This document shows, piece after piece, positions 11,733 through 22,932 of a stretch of 64,000 nt of DNA. Source of the DNA: Nematostella vectensis (taxonomy: Eukaryota; Cnidaria; Anthozoa; Actiniaria; Edwardsiidae); contig NC_064041.1 in the NCBI RefSeq assembly GCF_932526225.1, forward strand, positions 2,802,699-2,866,698. Direction: 5' to 3'. The notes below the pieces were generated by a model. It saw nothing but the letters and a program-made list of their open reading frames with translations. It was not told the DNA's origin and ran no database searches. Position numbers and translations under genes: made by a program. The first letter of the stretch is position 1, and each line of letters opens with the position of its first letter.

Positions 11733-14700
11733 GTGTCCATAATATAACACCCCTTACTGATATGGTGTCCATAATATAACACCCCTTGCTGATATGGTAT
11801 CCATAATATAACACCCCTTGCTGATATGGTGTCTATAATATAACACCCCTTGCTGATTTAGTGTCCATAATATAACACCCCTTGCTGATATAGTGTCCAT
11901 AATATAACACCCCTTACTGATATGGTGTCCATAATATAACACCCCTTGCTGATATGGTATCCATAATATAACACCCCTTGCTGATATGGTGTCTATAATA
12001 TAACACCCCTTGCTGATATAGTGTCCATAATATAACACCCAATTGTTGATTTAGTGTTTATAATATAAAACCCAATTGCTGATTTAGTACGCATTATTAC
12101 ACCCCTTGCTGATTTAGTGCCCAAAATATAACACCCCCTTGCTGATTTAGTGTCCATAATATAACACCCAATTGCTGATATAGTGCCCATAATATAACAC
12201 CTTCTTGCTGATTTAGTGTCCATAATATAACAACACCCCCTTGTGATTTAGTGTCCATAATATAACACCCAATTGCTGATTTAGTGTCCATAATATAACA
12301 CCCCCTTGCTGATATAGTGTCCATAATATAACACCCCCTTTCTGATTTAGTGTCCATAATATAACACCCCATTGCTGATATAGTGTCCATAATATAACAC
12401 CCCCTTGCTGATATAGTGTCCATAATATAACACCCCCTTTCTGATTTAGTGTCCATAATATAACACCCAATTGCTGATTTAGTGTCCATAAGATAACACC
12501 CCATTGCTGATTTAGTGTCCATAATTAAACACCCCCTTGCTGATTTAGTGTCCATAATATAACACCCCTTGCTGATTTAGTGTTTATAATATAACACCCC
12601 TTGCTGAATTAGTGTCCATAATATAACACCCAATTGCTGATTTAGTGTCCATAATATAACACCCCCTTGCTGATTTAGTGTCCATAATATAACAACACCC
12701 CCTTGCTGATATAGTGTCCATAATATAACACCCCCTTTCTGATTTAGTGTCCATAATATAACACCCCATTGCTGATATAGTGTCCATAATATAACACCCC
12801 CTTGCTGATATAGTGTCCATAATATAACACCCAATTGCTGATTTAGTGTCCATAATATAACACCCCTTTCTGATTTAGTGTCCATAATATAACACCCAAT
12901 TGCTGATTTAGTGTCCATAAGATAACACCCCATTGCTGATTTAGTGTCCATAATTAAACACCCCCTTGCTGATTTAGTGTCCATAATATAACACCCCTTG
13001 CTGATTTAGTGTTTATAATATAACACCCCTTGCTGAATTAGTGTCCATAATATAACACCCAATTGCTGGTTTAGTGTCCATAATATAACACCCAATTGCT
13101 GATTTAGTGTCCATAACATAACACCCCCTTGCTGATTTGGTGTCCATAATATAACACCCCCTTACTGATATAGTGTCCATAATATAACAACACCCAATTG
13201 CTGATTTAGTGTCCATAATATAACACCCAATTGCTGATTTAGTGTCCATAATATAACACCCCCTTGCTGATATAGTGTCCATAATATAACAACCCCCTTT
13301 CTGATTTAGTGTCCATAATATAACACCCAATTGCTGATTTAGTGTCCATAATATAACACCCCATTGCTGATATAGTGTCCATAATATAACACCCCCTTGC
13401 TGATTTAGTACCCATAATATAACACCCAATTGCTGATTTAGTGTCCATAATATAGCACCCCTTTGCTGATTTAGTGTTCATAATATAACACCCCTTTGCT
13501 GATTTAGTGTCCATAATATAACACCCAATTGCTGATTTAGTGTCCATAATATAACACCCCTTTGCTGATTTAGTGTCCATAATATAACACCCCATTGCTG
13601 ATTTAGTGTCCATAATATAACACCCAATTGCTGATTTAGTGTCCATAATATAACACCCCTTTGCTGATTTAGTGTCCATAATATAACACCCAATTGCTGA
13701 TATAGTGTCCATAATATAACACCCCCTTTCTGATTTAGTGTCCATAATATAACACCCAATTGCTGATTTAGTGTCCATAATATAACACCCCATTGCTGAT
13801 TTAGTGTCCATAATTAAACACCCCCTTGCTGATTTAGTGTCCATAATATAACACCCCTTGCTGATTTAGTGTTTATAATATAACACCCCTTGCTGAATTA
13901 GTGTCCATAATATAACACCCAATTGCTGGTTTAGTGTCCATAATATAACACCCAATTGCTGATTTAGTGTCCATAATATAACACCCCCTTGCTGATTTGG
14001 TGTCCATAATATAACACCCCCTTACTGATATAGTGTCCATAATATAACACCCCATTACTGGTATAGTGTCCATAATATAACACCCAATTGCTGATTTAGT
14101 ACGCATTATTACACCCCTTGCTGATATAGTGCCCATAATATAACACCCCCTTGCTGATAGTGTCTATAATATAACACCCCTTGCTGATATAGTGTCCATA
14201 ATATAACACCCCTTACTGATATGGTGTCCATAATATAACACCCCTTGCTGATATGGTATCCATAATATAACACCCCTTGCTGATATGGTGTCTATAATAT
14301 AACACCCCTTGCTGATTTAGTGTCCATAATATAACACCCCTTGCTGATATAGTGTCCATAATATAACACCCCTTACTGATATGGTGTCCATAATATAACA
14401 CCCCTTGCTGATATGGTATCCATAATATAACACCCCTTGCTGATATGGTGTCTATAATATAACACCCCTTGCTGATATAGTGTCCATAATATAACACCCA
14501 ATTGTTGATTTAGTGTTTATAATATAAAACCCAATTGCTGATTTAGTACGCATTATTACACCCCTTGCTGATTTAGTGCCCAAAATATAACACCCCCTTG
14601 CTGATTTAGTGTCCATAATATAACACCCAATTGCTGATTTAGTGTCCATAATATAACACCCAATTGCTCATATAGTGCCCATAATATAACACCTTCTTGC

Positions 14701-16000
14701 TGATTTAGTGTCCATAATATAACAACACCCCCTTGTGATTTAGTGTCCATAATATAACACCCAATTGCTGATTTAGTGTCCATAATATAACACCCCCTTG
14801 CTGATATAGTGTCCATAATATAACACCCCCTTTCTGATTTAGTGTCCATAATATAACACCCCATTGCTGATATAGTGTCCATAATATAACACCCCCTTGC
14901 TGATATAGTGTCCATAATATAACACCCCCTTTCTGATTTAGTGTCCATAATATAACACCCAATTGCTGATTTAGTGTCCATAAGATAACACCCCATTGCT
15001 GATTTAGTGTCCATAATTAAACACCCCCTTGCTGATTTAGTGTCCATAATATAACACCCCTTGCTGATTTAGTGTTTATAATATAACACCCCTTGCTGAA
15101 TTAGTGTCCATAATATAACACCCAATTGCTGATTTAGTGTCCATAATATAACACCCCCTTGCTGATTTAGTGTCCATAATATAACAACACCCCCTTGCTG
15201 ATATAGTGTCCATAATATAACACCCCCTTTCTGATTTAGTGTCCATAATATAACACCCCATTGCTGATATAGTGTCCATAATATAACACCCCCTTGCTGA
15301 TATAGTGTCCATAATATAACACCCAATTGCTGATTTAGTGTCCATAATATAACACCCCTTTCTGATTTAGTGTCCATAATATAACACCCAATTGCTGATT
15401 TAGTGTCCATAAGATAACACCCCATTGCTGATTTAGTGTCCATAATTAAACACCCCCTTGCTGATTTAGTGTCCATAATATAACACCCCTTGCTGATTTA
15501 GTGTTTATAATATAACACCCCTTGCTGAATTAGTGTCCATAATATAACACCCAATTGCTGGTTTAGTGTCCATAATATAACACCCAATTGCTGATTTAGT
15601 GTCCATAACATAACACCCCCTTGCTGATTTGGTGTCCATAATATAACACCCCCTTACTGATATAGTGTCCATAATATAACACCCCATTACTGGTATAGTG
15701 TCCATAATATAACACCCAATTGCTGATTTAGTACGCATTATTACACCCCTTGCTGATATAGTGCCCATAATATAACACCCCCTTGCTGATTTAGTGTCCA
15801 TAATATAACACCCCTTGCTGATTTAGTATGCATTATTACACCCCTTGCTGATTTAGTGCCATAATTTAACACCCCTTGCTGATTTAGTGTCCATAATATA
15901 ACACCCAATTGCTGATTTAGTGTCCATAATATAACACCCCCTTGCTGATTTAGTGTTCATAATATAACACCCAATTGCTGATTTAGTGTCCATAATATAA
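11733..16000. repeat. Second higher-order duplication, 2459/2492-bp period
   Basis: Sequences at 11754-12038 and 14213-14497 are identical in translation with an offset of 2459 bp. From about 12570 onward the matching offset becomes 2492 bp (for example 12577-12984 and 15069-15476). The difference is exactly 33 bp, one repeat unit, so one block gained or lost a single unit after duplicating. The boundaries are approximate. Confidence 0.75.
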
Positions 16001-17704
16001 CACCCAATTGCTGATTTAGTGTCCATAATATAGCACCCCTTTGCTGATTTAGTGTCCATAATATAACACCCCTTTGCTGATTTAGTGTCCATAATATAAC
16101 ACCCAATTGCTGATTTAGTGTCCATAATATAACACCCCTTGCTGAATTAGTGCCCATAATATAACACCCCTTGCTGATTTAGTGTCCATAATATAACACC
16201 TTGCTGATTTAGTGTCCATAATATAACACCCCTTTGCTGATTTAGTGTCCATAATATAACACCCCCTTGCTGATTTAGTGTCTATAATATAACACCCAAT
16301 TGCTGATTTAGTGTCCATAATATAACACCCAATTGCTGATATAGTGTCCATAATATAACACCCCCTTGCTGATTTAGTGTCCATAATATAACACCTTGCT
16401 GATTTAGTGCCCATAATATAACACCCCCTTGCTGATTTAGTGTCCATAATATAACACCCCTTTGCTGATTTAGTGTCCATAATATAACACCCCCTTGCTT
16501 ATTTAGTGTCCATAATATAGCACCCCTTTGCTGATTTAGTGTCCATAATATAACACCCCATTGCTGATTTAGTGCCCATAATATAACACCCCTTGCTGAT
16601 TTAGTGTTCATAATATAACACCCAATTGCTGATTTAGTGTCCATAATATAACACCCAATTGCTGATTTAGTGTCCATAATATAACACCCAATTGCTGATT
16701 TAGTGCCCATAGTATAACACCCCTTTTCTGATTTAGTGTCCATAATACTTAATTGCTGATTTAGTGCCCATAATATAACACCCCTTGCTGATTTAGTGTC
16801 ATAATATAACACCCAATTGCTGATTTAGTGTCCATAATATAACACCCAATTGCTGATTTAGTGCCCATAAAATAGCACCCCTTGCTGATTTAGTGTCCAT
16901 AATATAACACCCTGCTGATTTAGTGTCCATAATATAACACCCCTTGCTGATTTAGTGCCCATAATATAACACCCCCTTGCTGATTTAGTGTCCATAATAT
17001 AACACCCCTTTGCTGATTTAGTGTCCATAATATAACACCCCCTTGCTTATTTAGTGTCCATAATATAGCACCCCTTTGCTGATTTAGTGTCCATAATATA
17101 ACACCCCATTGCTGATTTAGTGCCCATAATATAACACCCCTTGCTGATTTAGTGTTCATAATATAACACCCAATTGCTGATTTAGTGTCCATAATATAAC
17201 ACCCCTTGCTGATTTAGTGTTTATAATATAACACCCAATTGCTGATTTAGTGTCCATAATATAACACCCAATTGCTGATTTAGTGTCCATAATATAACAC
17301 CCAATTGCTGATTTAGTGCCCATAATATAACACCCCTTGCTGATTTAGTGTCATAATATAACACCCAATTGCTGATTTAGTGTCCATAATATAACACCCA
17401 ATTGCTGATTTAGTGCCCATAAAATAGCACCCCTTGCTGATTTAGTGTCCATAATATAACACCCTGCTGATTTAGTGTCCATAATATAACACCCCTTGCT
17501 GATTTAGTGTCCATCATATAACACCCCCTTGCTGATTTAGTGTCCATCATATAGCACCCCATTGTTGACTTAGTGTCCATAATAACTTATAATTTTATTT
17601 AAATGTAAACAAAAGAAAGTACAAAAGAAAGATGCATGGCAGTGCTGAAGCTGTTGCAGAAGGTTCTAACGTTTAATATAACATTGGCAAAGTTTTTTTT
17701 GCAG

Positions 17705-17776
17705 ATGAGCGAGTTAAACCTACTGACACGTTGAGTAGCAAGGGAGGGGAGGGGGCAGTACTTGGCGGTACTACAG
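17705..17776 (+). CDS. Candidate 72-nt internal exon, unidentified plus-strand gene
   Basis: A run of eight T followed by GCAG precedes the exon and ACAG|GTGCGT follows it. One frame is open throughout (2 nt, 23 codons, 1 nt) and encodes ERVKPTDTLSSKGGEGAV and a little more. The phase joins exactly to the following candidate exon at 17892. Joining it to the exon ending at 7040 works only if that exon is read in its less protein-like frame, so either an exon is missing or they are different genes. I do not recognise the product. Confidence 0.35.
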
Positions 17777-17891
17777 GTGCGTAGGCCATCATAAGCAAGT
17801 AGCTCAGGTTCACAATATGAAACACCACCTCGATCATTTTACATTGTTTTAGACATCTGCCCTTCCCCCCCCCCTTCTCCCTCCTTTGCAG

Positions 17892-17956
17892 ATCTTACTG
17901 TTATGGGTCAAGAAAGATGCTGTACAAACAACTGCTATTACAATTATTGGCATTGA
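17892..17956 (+). CDS. Candidate terminal exon with Cys/Asn/Tyr-rich C-terminus
   Basis: A strong polypyrimidine tract (CCCCTTCTCCCTCCTTTGCAG) ends at 17891. In the phase supplied by the exon at 17705 the sequence reads LTVMGQERCCTNNCYYNYWH and then stops at TGA (17954-17956). The Cys-rich end and good acceptor argue for a real exon, but its length is small. It lies tail to tail with the minus-strand gene whose stop is at 18695. The family is not recognised. Confidence 0.38.
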
Positions 17957-18540
17957 AATAATTTTTATTCAATTTAATCTTTACATAAACAAACATTTTG
18001 TGATTGCATATTTTTCTCATTTATTGTCTCAATCAAATTTTACTTTTAATAAAATATATTCTAAGGTCAATCAGATTTTGAAGAGTCTTCTAGTTTCTTT
18101 GAATACTGTTTATTATTTCAATTATAGTAAATCATATCCATCTTTCCATTTTTCCTTCCTTCATTAGCATCTGTTGAGTAAAGCAAACAAATGCATATAC
18201 TCACTGACAAGATTTGAATCGCTGGGATTTATTGCTCTACCTATGAATTTACAAGTTATACTTTAACAGATTTACACAATAATCACTTTTTTAAATTCTC
18301 AAGTAAAGGAAAAGTTATTGGAAAGAAGAGGCAAGTTCAGGCATTGAGGCATGTGTGAGAGAATATGAATCATTGTCTTTTCTTGGATGTTTATAACACT
18401 GCAACCAGAATGTTTGTTTTGACCATATCACCTGCAAGATTTGCAAACTAAACGTATCTCAACAATTCTCAATACATGAATTCTTGTTTGTGATTTGTCA
18501 GAAGACAATAAACATTCCACACATACTTTGAATCTAAGGT
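17957..18540. other. AT-rich spacer between two convergent gene ends
   Basis: I see no supported coding sequence here. A 93-codon plus-strand frame overlapping 17886-18167 is low-complexity read-through. Presumably this holds the 3' UTR of the plus-strand candidate gene. Confidence 0.45.
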
Positions 18541-18546
18541 TTTATT
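18541..18546 (-). other. Polyadenylation signal AATAAA of the minus-strand Tudor-like gene
   Basis: TTTATT on the plus strand reads AATAAA on the minus strand, about 150 nt past the stop codon at 18695. This is a plausible 3' UTR length for the terminal exon. Confidence 0.5.
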
Positions 18547-18694
18547 TTATCCACAAAACAGCATTGCAAGCTTATAGTACTTAGTTATTAGTTTAAAGAA
18601 AATAAACCTATGTATTGAATGTATGGAATCACACACAAAAAATCCTACAACAATTTTTTTCTGGCCTATGTATTGTCTTTCTTACCTCACATGT

Positions 18695-18982
18695 CTAGTA
18701 TGGTGGTGGAGCACTTCCATAGCCAGGGTAGCCCCCTGGAGGAGGGTATCCACCATGCTCTGGGGGAGGATGAATTCCAGGCTGTGGATACCCCCCTGGG
18801 GGAAATTGACCTCCTGGCTGAGGGTACCCCCCTGGGGGAAATTGACCTCCTGGCTGAGGGTACCCCCCTGGGGGAAATTGACCTCCTGGCTGAGGGTACC
18901 CGCCTGGGGGAAATTGACCTCCTGGCTGAGGGTATCCACCTTGGGAGTGGTTTGCTTTGTATGTCTGACCATAGGGGCTGAA
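18695..18982 (-). CDS. Terminal exon of Tudor-like gene: [12 protein letters not shown] repeats ending in PPPY
   Basis: The acceptor TTTTACAG lies just upstream on the minus strand. The exon opens in phase 0 with [14 protein letters not shown], has four 12-residue [12 protein letters not shown] repeats plus a partial fifth (36-bp DNA repeats), and ends [13 protein letters not shown] followed by TAG. A C-terminal PPPY is the classical ligand for group I WW domains, so a link to a WW-domain protein such as a Nedd4-type ligase is an inference. The flexible Gly/Pro/Tyr tail follows structured modules encoded by the upstream exons at 19330, 21471 and 21790. The start and stop are well fixed by the phase match with the preceding exon. 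Confidence 0.8.
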   Translation of the reverse strand, partial: FSPYGQTYKANHSQGGYPQPGGQFPPGGYPQPGGQFPPGGYPQPGGQFPPGGYPQPGGQFPPGGYPQPGIHPPPEHGGYPPPGGYPGYGSAPPPY

Positions 18983-19329
18983 CTGTAAAAGAATCTTTAT
19001 TAGTCTCCTTCGCAGCTAATCTGACCCCTGTCACACAATATGTAACGCAACTACAATCTTCAACAAAAGTAAGTGGGACACTTCCCATACGAACAACCGC
19101 CAACCCTCTCCCCCCGATTAATATTGGTTAGAGGCGATTTTTCAGCTCAAAACACAAGCAGTAGCAAGGTGATCATTTGCCCTCCAACATTGAGAAAGGG
19201 GGAGGGAAAGTGCTCATTAGTTTTGTAACAGATTGTAGGTTGCTTAACAAGGTCAAGTAATAGTAAATCACCTGAGTTATCTAAGCAATGTCGATTAATC
19301 TATGCTTGTTACACTCCAAGTCCTCTTAC

Positions 19330-19503
19330 CAGTAGTTTGACCTCAAACATTGCAGGCTCAGTTCCTGCATACACTGACGCAGGGGGCATCACGCTTCCCT
19401 TGCTATCAACACCGACATGTTGTCCTGGCAACATACAGGGTTCCAATGACATGAATTGATTTGGAGCCTCTCGCAAGTAGAAGTGACAGTACGTATCAAA
19501 CCA
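19330..19503 (-). CDS. Internal 58-codon exon of Tudor-like gene (unnamed module)
   Basis: The acceptor CTACTTAG and donor CTG|GTAAGA flank exactly 58 codons in phase 0/0. The encoded segment includes WFDTYCHFYLREAPNQF, MLPGQHVGVDSKG and GTEPAMFEVKLL. It continues in frame both from the exon at 21471 and into the terminal exon. I do not recognise the fold; the hydrophobic/polar alternation suggests a compact domain shared with the preceding exon. It appears in no other frame as a shadow. Confidence 0.78.
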
Positions 19504-20179
19504 CTAAGTAGAAAGAAGAAAAGGTTAGGGTTTCACCGATCGTCAAGGTCATCTCTCCATTATCATCCATCGCCATCATTTTCACTATTATCAATATCAT
19601 CGACACGCCCAAAGAAAAGCTTACAAGAAAGCCGATGGTGATCTTAGTGTTCTTTTAAAAAGACTGAACACAGTTGCAATTACAATTCCATAACTATAAT
19701 AACCATGCAGGTTTGACGGTCTTAATCGGTCAGATAAACACATTATTTTGGTGTATTCTCATAACATTAACTGGATGGGAGGGATTAAAAAAATGCACTT
19801 TCTGGATTTGGAACAGGCTGCACCGTTTATTCAAGGTCAAAATGTATTGAGTAGGCAAACTAGATTCTATTTATAAATCTATTTCATTGAAAATGAGTGG
19901 CTGTTTAGACGGGTTGAATAAAATTGGAAGGTTTGACAATAATTTGTTACACTCTTATATACTCTCATATTTCCTTTCTTGATACCAGCTTTGTCACCGA
20001 AATCCTTGTTATCATCATCATCTGTTTTTCTTCTTTAATCGTCAGCATCATTGATGTTATCACCATCATCATCACCATATCACTAATCATCGACGCCATC
20101 ACTATTCTTCTGAGCATCACCATCATGATCATGGTATCACAATAATAATCATTATTCCATGTAATTGTCATCATCATTA
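19504..20179. other. Intron with simple (CAT)n-type sequence
   Basis: This is part of the intron between exons 19330-19503 and 21471-21574. It contains a degenerate CATCAT/ATCACC tract at about 20010-20180, into which the inverted-repeat element at 20180 inserted. No coding signal. Confidence 0.6.
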
Positions 20180-21140
20180 GGGTGATTTAGATCCACGAAG
20201 CCGGCAAGAGGACGCCGCCTCGCGCACGTTCGATTGCGCGCGCACGCTAATTTTTGCCGGCGTCTTGTCCTGAAGAGGACGTGAAAAAGCATGAAATGCC
20301 GTCCCGAACAGGGGCCGGTTCCTGAAAGGCCGATTAACTTAACCCTAGATCCGCGAATAATCCCGGGTTAAAATTCGCTAATCGTGGGTTAGCTAACCTA
20401 CGGATAACTCACCGTTCCCGAAAGCCGAAAGTAATCCCCCGATTTGCTAACCCTGGATTAAGCGAATGAAAAACTGGTTTGATGAGTAAAATTCACACAG
20501 GATACTCACAGTAGATCAACTCAAATATTTATCTTTGGTGATTTTATTTTCGCAGAGAAGCCCCAAAACACCTCTTCATCGCCTGTAATTACCTCCATTT
20601 CATTGCAAAAAATGTCATTTGCAGGATTCGAGTTTAGTGCGTGACACTAGCGAAACAGGTTTATTTTAATTATAAATTTCATGTAACTTTCTGTCTATCC
20701 CAGCACAATTTTCGAGCCAGCATCGCAACGAAGGTCGCATAACAAAGCGAAATGTTAGGACATTTTATCCCTACATTGTTTTTGTGTAACGTCTTATTTG
20801 TCGGCAACTACATTTTATGAAACTTTAGTTCTACTACAAAGTTTGGGAAGCCTATGTTACGCCAACTAAACCGTAGGTTAGCGAGTTAACCCACCTCGCG
20901 AGCAGGGTTAGATTTTACCTCCAGACTAACCCAGAGTTAATGCTAATGAGCCTTTCGGGGACAGAACTAATCCAGGGGTAAAAATTTAATCATGGTTAGG
21001 GCAAATTTAACCCTGGGTTAGCGATAATCGGCTTTTCAGGAACCGGCCCCAGGACGCGACGCCGGCAAGAAAAGCGTGCGCGCGCAACCGAAAGTGCGCG
21101 AGGCGGCGTCTTTTTCCGGCGTCGTGGATCTAAATCACCC
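20180..21140. mobile_element. 961-bp inverted-repeat DNA transposon with TA target duplication (host of a nested element)
   Basis: The ends GGGTGATTTAGATCCACGA and its mirror image form GC-rich terminal inverted repeats of about 95 bp, which include the blocks GACGCCGCCTCGCGCAC and GCGCGCGCACGCT. TA lies outside both ends. There is no transposase. Its middle is occupied by another inverted-repeat element (20311-21050). Confidence 0.8.
20311..21050. mobile_element. 740-bp inverted-repeat element nested in the 961-bp transposon
   Basis: The ends read GGGGCCGGTTCCTGAAAGGC and its near-perfect reverse complement. Inside each end there are several copies of short motifs of the TAACCCTGGGTTA type in both orientations, a subterminal repeat pattern that often marks transposase binding regions. 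No coding sequence was found. A target duplication is not obvious. Confidence 0.7.
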
Positions 21141-21231
21141 TATTTACTACTACCACGACCATCATCATTATCGTCTAGACCACACCAGAAGCTTCATCTT
21201 TACCACAAAGTATTAATAATAATCATTATCA

Positions 21232-21513
21232 TGACATCATCGTCACCTATAGCCTGTAAATTATCACAAATATCACACTTTCATTGTCACCTACATAATC
21301 ATCTATCATTCATTCATGTTTTACCTTCCCGCGGAAATATCCTTCCTAGAGACCAAGGTAGAAATGATAATCATGACATCATCATCCTGGACATGATCAT
21401 AACTATCACACTATCATCGTCACCTACATACATCATCGTCCCTATCACCCATCACTCATGTTTGTTTTACCTTCCCGCGGAGATAACCTCCCTCAAGGCC
21501 AAGGTAGAAATGG
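21232..21513. repeat. About 140-bp tandem duplication copying the 3' end of a coding exon and its splice donor
   Basis: Unit 21230-21369 and unit 21372-21513 share CATGACATCATC, TATCACAC, CACCTACAT, TTTTACCTTCCCGCGG and CCAAGGTAGAAATG. The right unit contains the real exon end (21471-21513 is exonic on the minus strand). The left unit is a degraded extra copy lying downstream in the intron, with a donor-like AAG|GTAAAA. Confidence 0.7.
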
Positions 21514-21574
21514 GGATGTGCAATACTGTTCAGTGCGACCACATCAGCTCCAATCTGGACGACCATAAACTGGG
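21471..21574 (-). CDS. Internal 104-nt exon of Tudor-like gene
   Basis: A strong acceptor (CTTTCCCCACAG) and the donor AAG|GTAAAA bound the exon. Phase 1 in and phase 0 out match both neighbours exactly. It encodes QFMVVQIGADVVALNS followed by IAHPHFYLGLEGGYLRGK. It connects the second Tudor-like exon to the WFDTYC exon, so the two small exons probably form a single domain. The open frame is too short to show up as a long ORF; it was found by reading splice sites. Confidence 0.75.
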
Positions 21575-21789
21575 CTGTGGGGAAAGAAAAAAGTCGGAGA
21601 CTTCATATCAGGCATGTAGCTTGGAGTGGGCGCACTGCGGGCAACAAAGAATATTCAGATCATGGAATTTTTGCATTTAATACAGACAGACGGGCGGACG
21701 GACCGACCGACCTTTTCACAACGTAAAGAAAGACGAAATAAAAGAATATCGTCCTGACACTTACGTTCGAAACTAACGAAATTACTCAC

Positions 21790-22149
21790 ATTCAGGGGCC
21801 GGTCCAGGGGCGGGGATAACCCTCAGTTGATTCACAGTCACCCAACTCTCGTCACCATCGTCATATTTAACATGATATTGAGGCTCATACATCTGATCTT
21901 TGTTGACGGCGTCAACCGTTCCCAGGTAGTACTTCTCTTTTCCAGGCCACGCAGCGATAACACGGGTGCCGCGGCCAACAGAGCCTGGGTTGGGGGTACT
22001 GTCGAGAATGACAGCAGCCGTGATGTCACTTGGGTCATGCGCAATACGATCTCCATCGTCGTACTTGATCTCGATCTTGTGGCCCACGCGTTCCACGGTG
22101 CCGAGGTAGAACTGGCCATTGGTCCACCGAGCGTAAACACGCGCCCCAA
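21790..22149 (-). CDS. Tudor-like tandem-domain exon 2
   Basis: The acceptor GATCTCTCCAG and donor AAT|GTGAGT flank 360 nt (2 nt, 119 codons, 1 nt). It encodes two related modules of about 55 residues. The first has GARVYARWTNGQFYLGTV, then IEIKYDDGD. The second has GTRVIAAWPGKEKYYLGTV, then YHVKYDDGDESW. The recurring (G)xxVxAxW...YxGxV...YDDGD pattern is that of Tudor-like barrels (DUF4537-type proteins look similar), which bind methylated or other peptide ligands; the ligand here is unknown. The phase is 1/1, the same as the preceding Tudor exon, which would let such exons duplicate or be skipped without a frameshift. Confidence 0.85.
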
Positions 22150-22257
22150 CTGGAGAGATCCAAAACAAGAAATGTCAGATTAAGGATATTTCAGCCATTA
22201 GGGACCTGAAGCAATGACGACGTTAACATGGGATTTGATTCAGAATTTAACAGCAGC

Positions 22258-22741
22258 ACGTGAAAATGCGTCTTGTCTCCGTACATTTCAGCCGTTTTCC
22301 CAAAAAAAAACACGACGTGAAAACTCCAGCTTTCACGGTTAATTGAGGACGCGGACGTTTGCACTGTAAACTCCTCTTACCACGTTCGCTACTGTGGAAA
22401 TAATGTCCTTAGTTTATTTTTATCTGTCTCTGACTATAACGTTTTGCTTATTCTATTGCAATTAAATTGAAATTGGTCGCCAAACGCGAACGCATCTTTT
22501 TTGATCTCGTTGTCTAAGCCGTCGTCGTCGCCCTTGCTTAAGGTTCCTTTTCTCATTTATTTTATTCATAGGGAATTTAAGCAAATAGGACGGCAGGGAA
22601 AAAGAACCTTTAACCTTATATATAAAAAATCAAACAAGGATACTCTAGTTTTCAGCTCACGCATTTCAGTTCATGCTAGAACGTGTGGTCGTGGTTTGGA
22701 GGAAAACGGCTGAAATGTATCAGACAGAGTGCATTTTACGT
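22258..22741. mobile_element. Candidate 484-bp MITE in intron, imperfect TIRs
   Basis: ACATTTCAGCCGTTTTCC near 22282-22299 is repeated as its exact reverse complement near 22700-22718. The similarity extends outward to ACGTGAAAATGC on the left and GCATTTTACGT on the right. There is no ORF inside. The exact ends and target duplication are unclear. Confidence 0.5.
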
Positions 22742-22932
22742 CTGTCTGTTTGAATTTTTATTTGTTTTCCGCCGTTGTCGTTCGCGTTACCGTCATCTGG
22801 CTAAGTTCCCAAAGTGAATCACGCATACCGTCTTTCGGACGACAACGAGTGGGAACAGATAACGAGTCATGTGACATACACAGATTTTCCCTATCGGGTT
22901 GATATATGATAGTCATTGGAATATTCACCTAC

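Larger units (their letters stand above)
7166..17590. repeat. 33-bp minisatellite array, right segment (about 10.4 kb)
   Basis: This is the same unit family as the left segment. Between 7200 and 7900 the variants are dominated by CTTACTGATATGGTGTCCAT, giving local 30-33 bp subtypes. Higher-order duplications are described separately. The array degrades at its right edge, where units read CCATCATATAGCACCCCATT and then lose the motif near 17590. Minus-strand ORFs up to 201 codons are by-products of the 33-nt period. Confidence 0.95.

Noticed and set aside
4637-17192. Dozens of minus-strand ORFs of 60-201 codons repeating CYIMDTKSAIG or GVILWTLNQQ
   Set aside because: They follow from a 33-nt tandem unit lacking stops in two frames; there is no start context, splice site or non-repeat coding sequence, and both frames are equally open.
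4470-17590. CRISPR array
   Set aside because: Repeats are contiguous and have no unique spacers; the context is eukaryotic.
18619-18988. Plus-strand ORFs over the Pro/Gly tail exon
   Set aside because: Shadows of the minus-strand exon, which has matching splice phase, repeats and a PPPY-stop end.
21231-21680. 149-codon plus-strand ORF
   Set aside because: Crosses the minus-strand exon at 21471-21574 and a CAT-rich duplication; no protein pattern.
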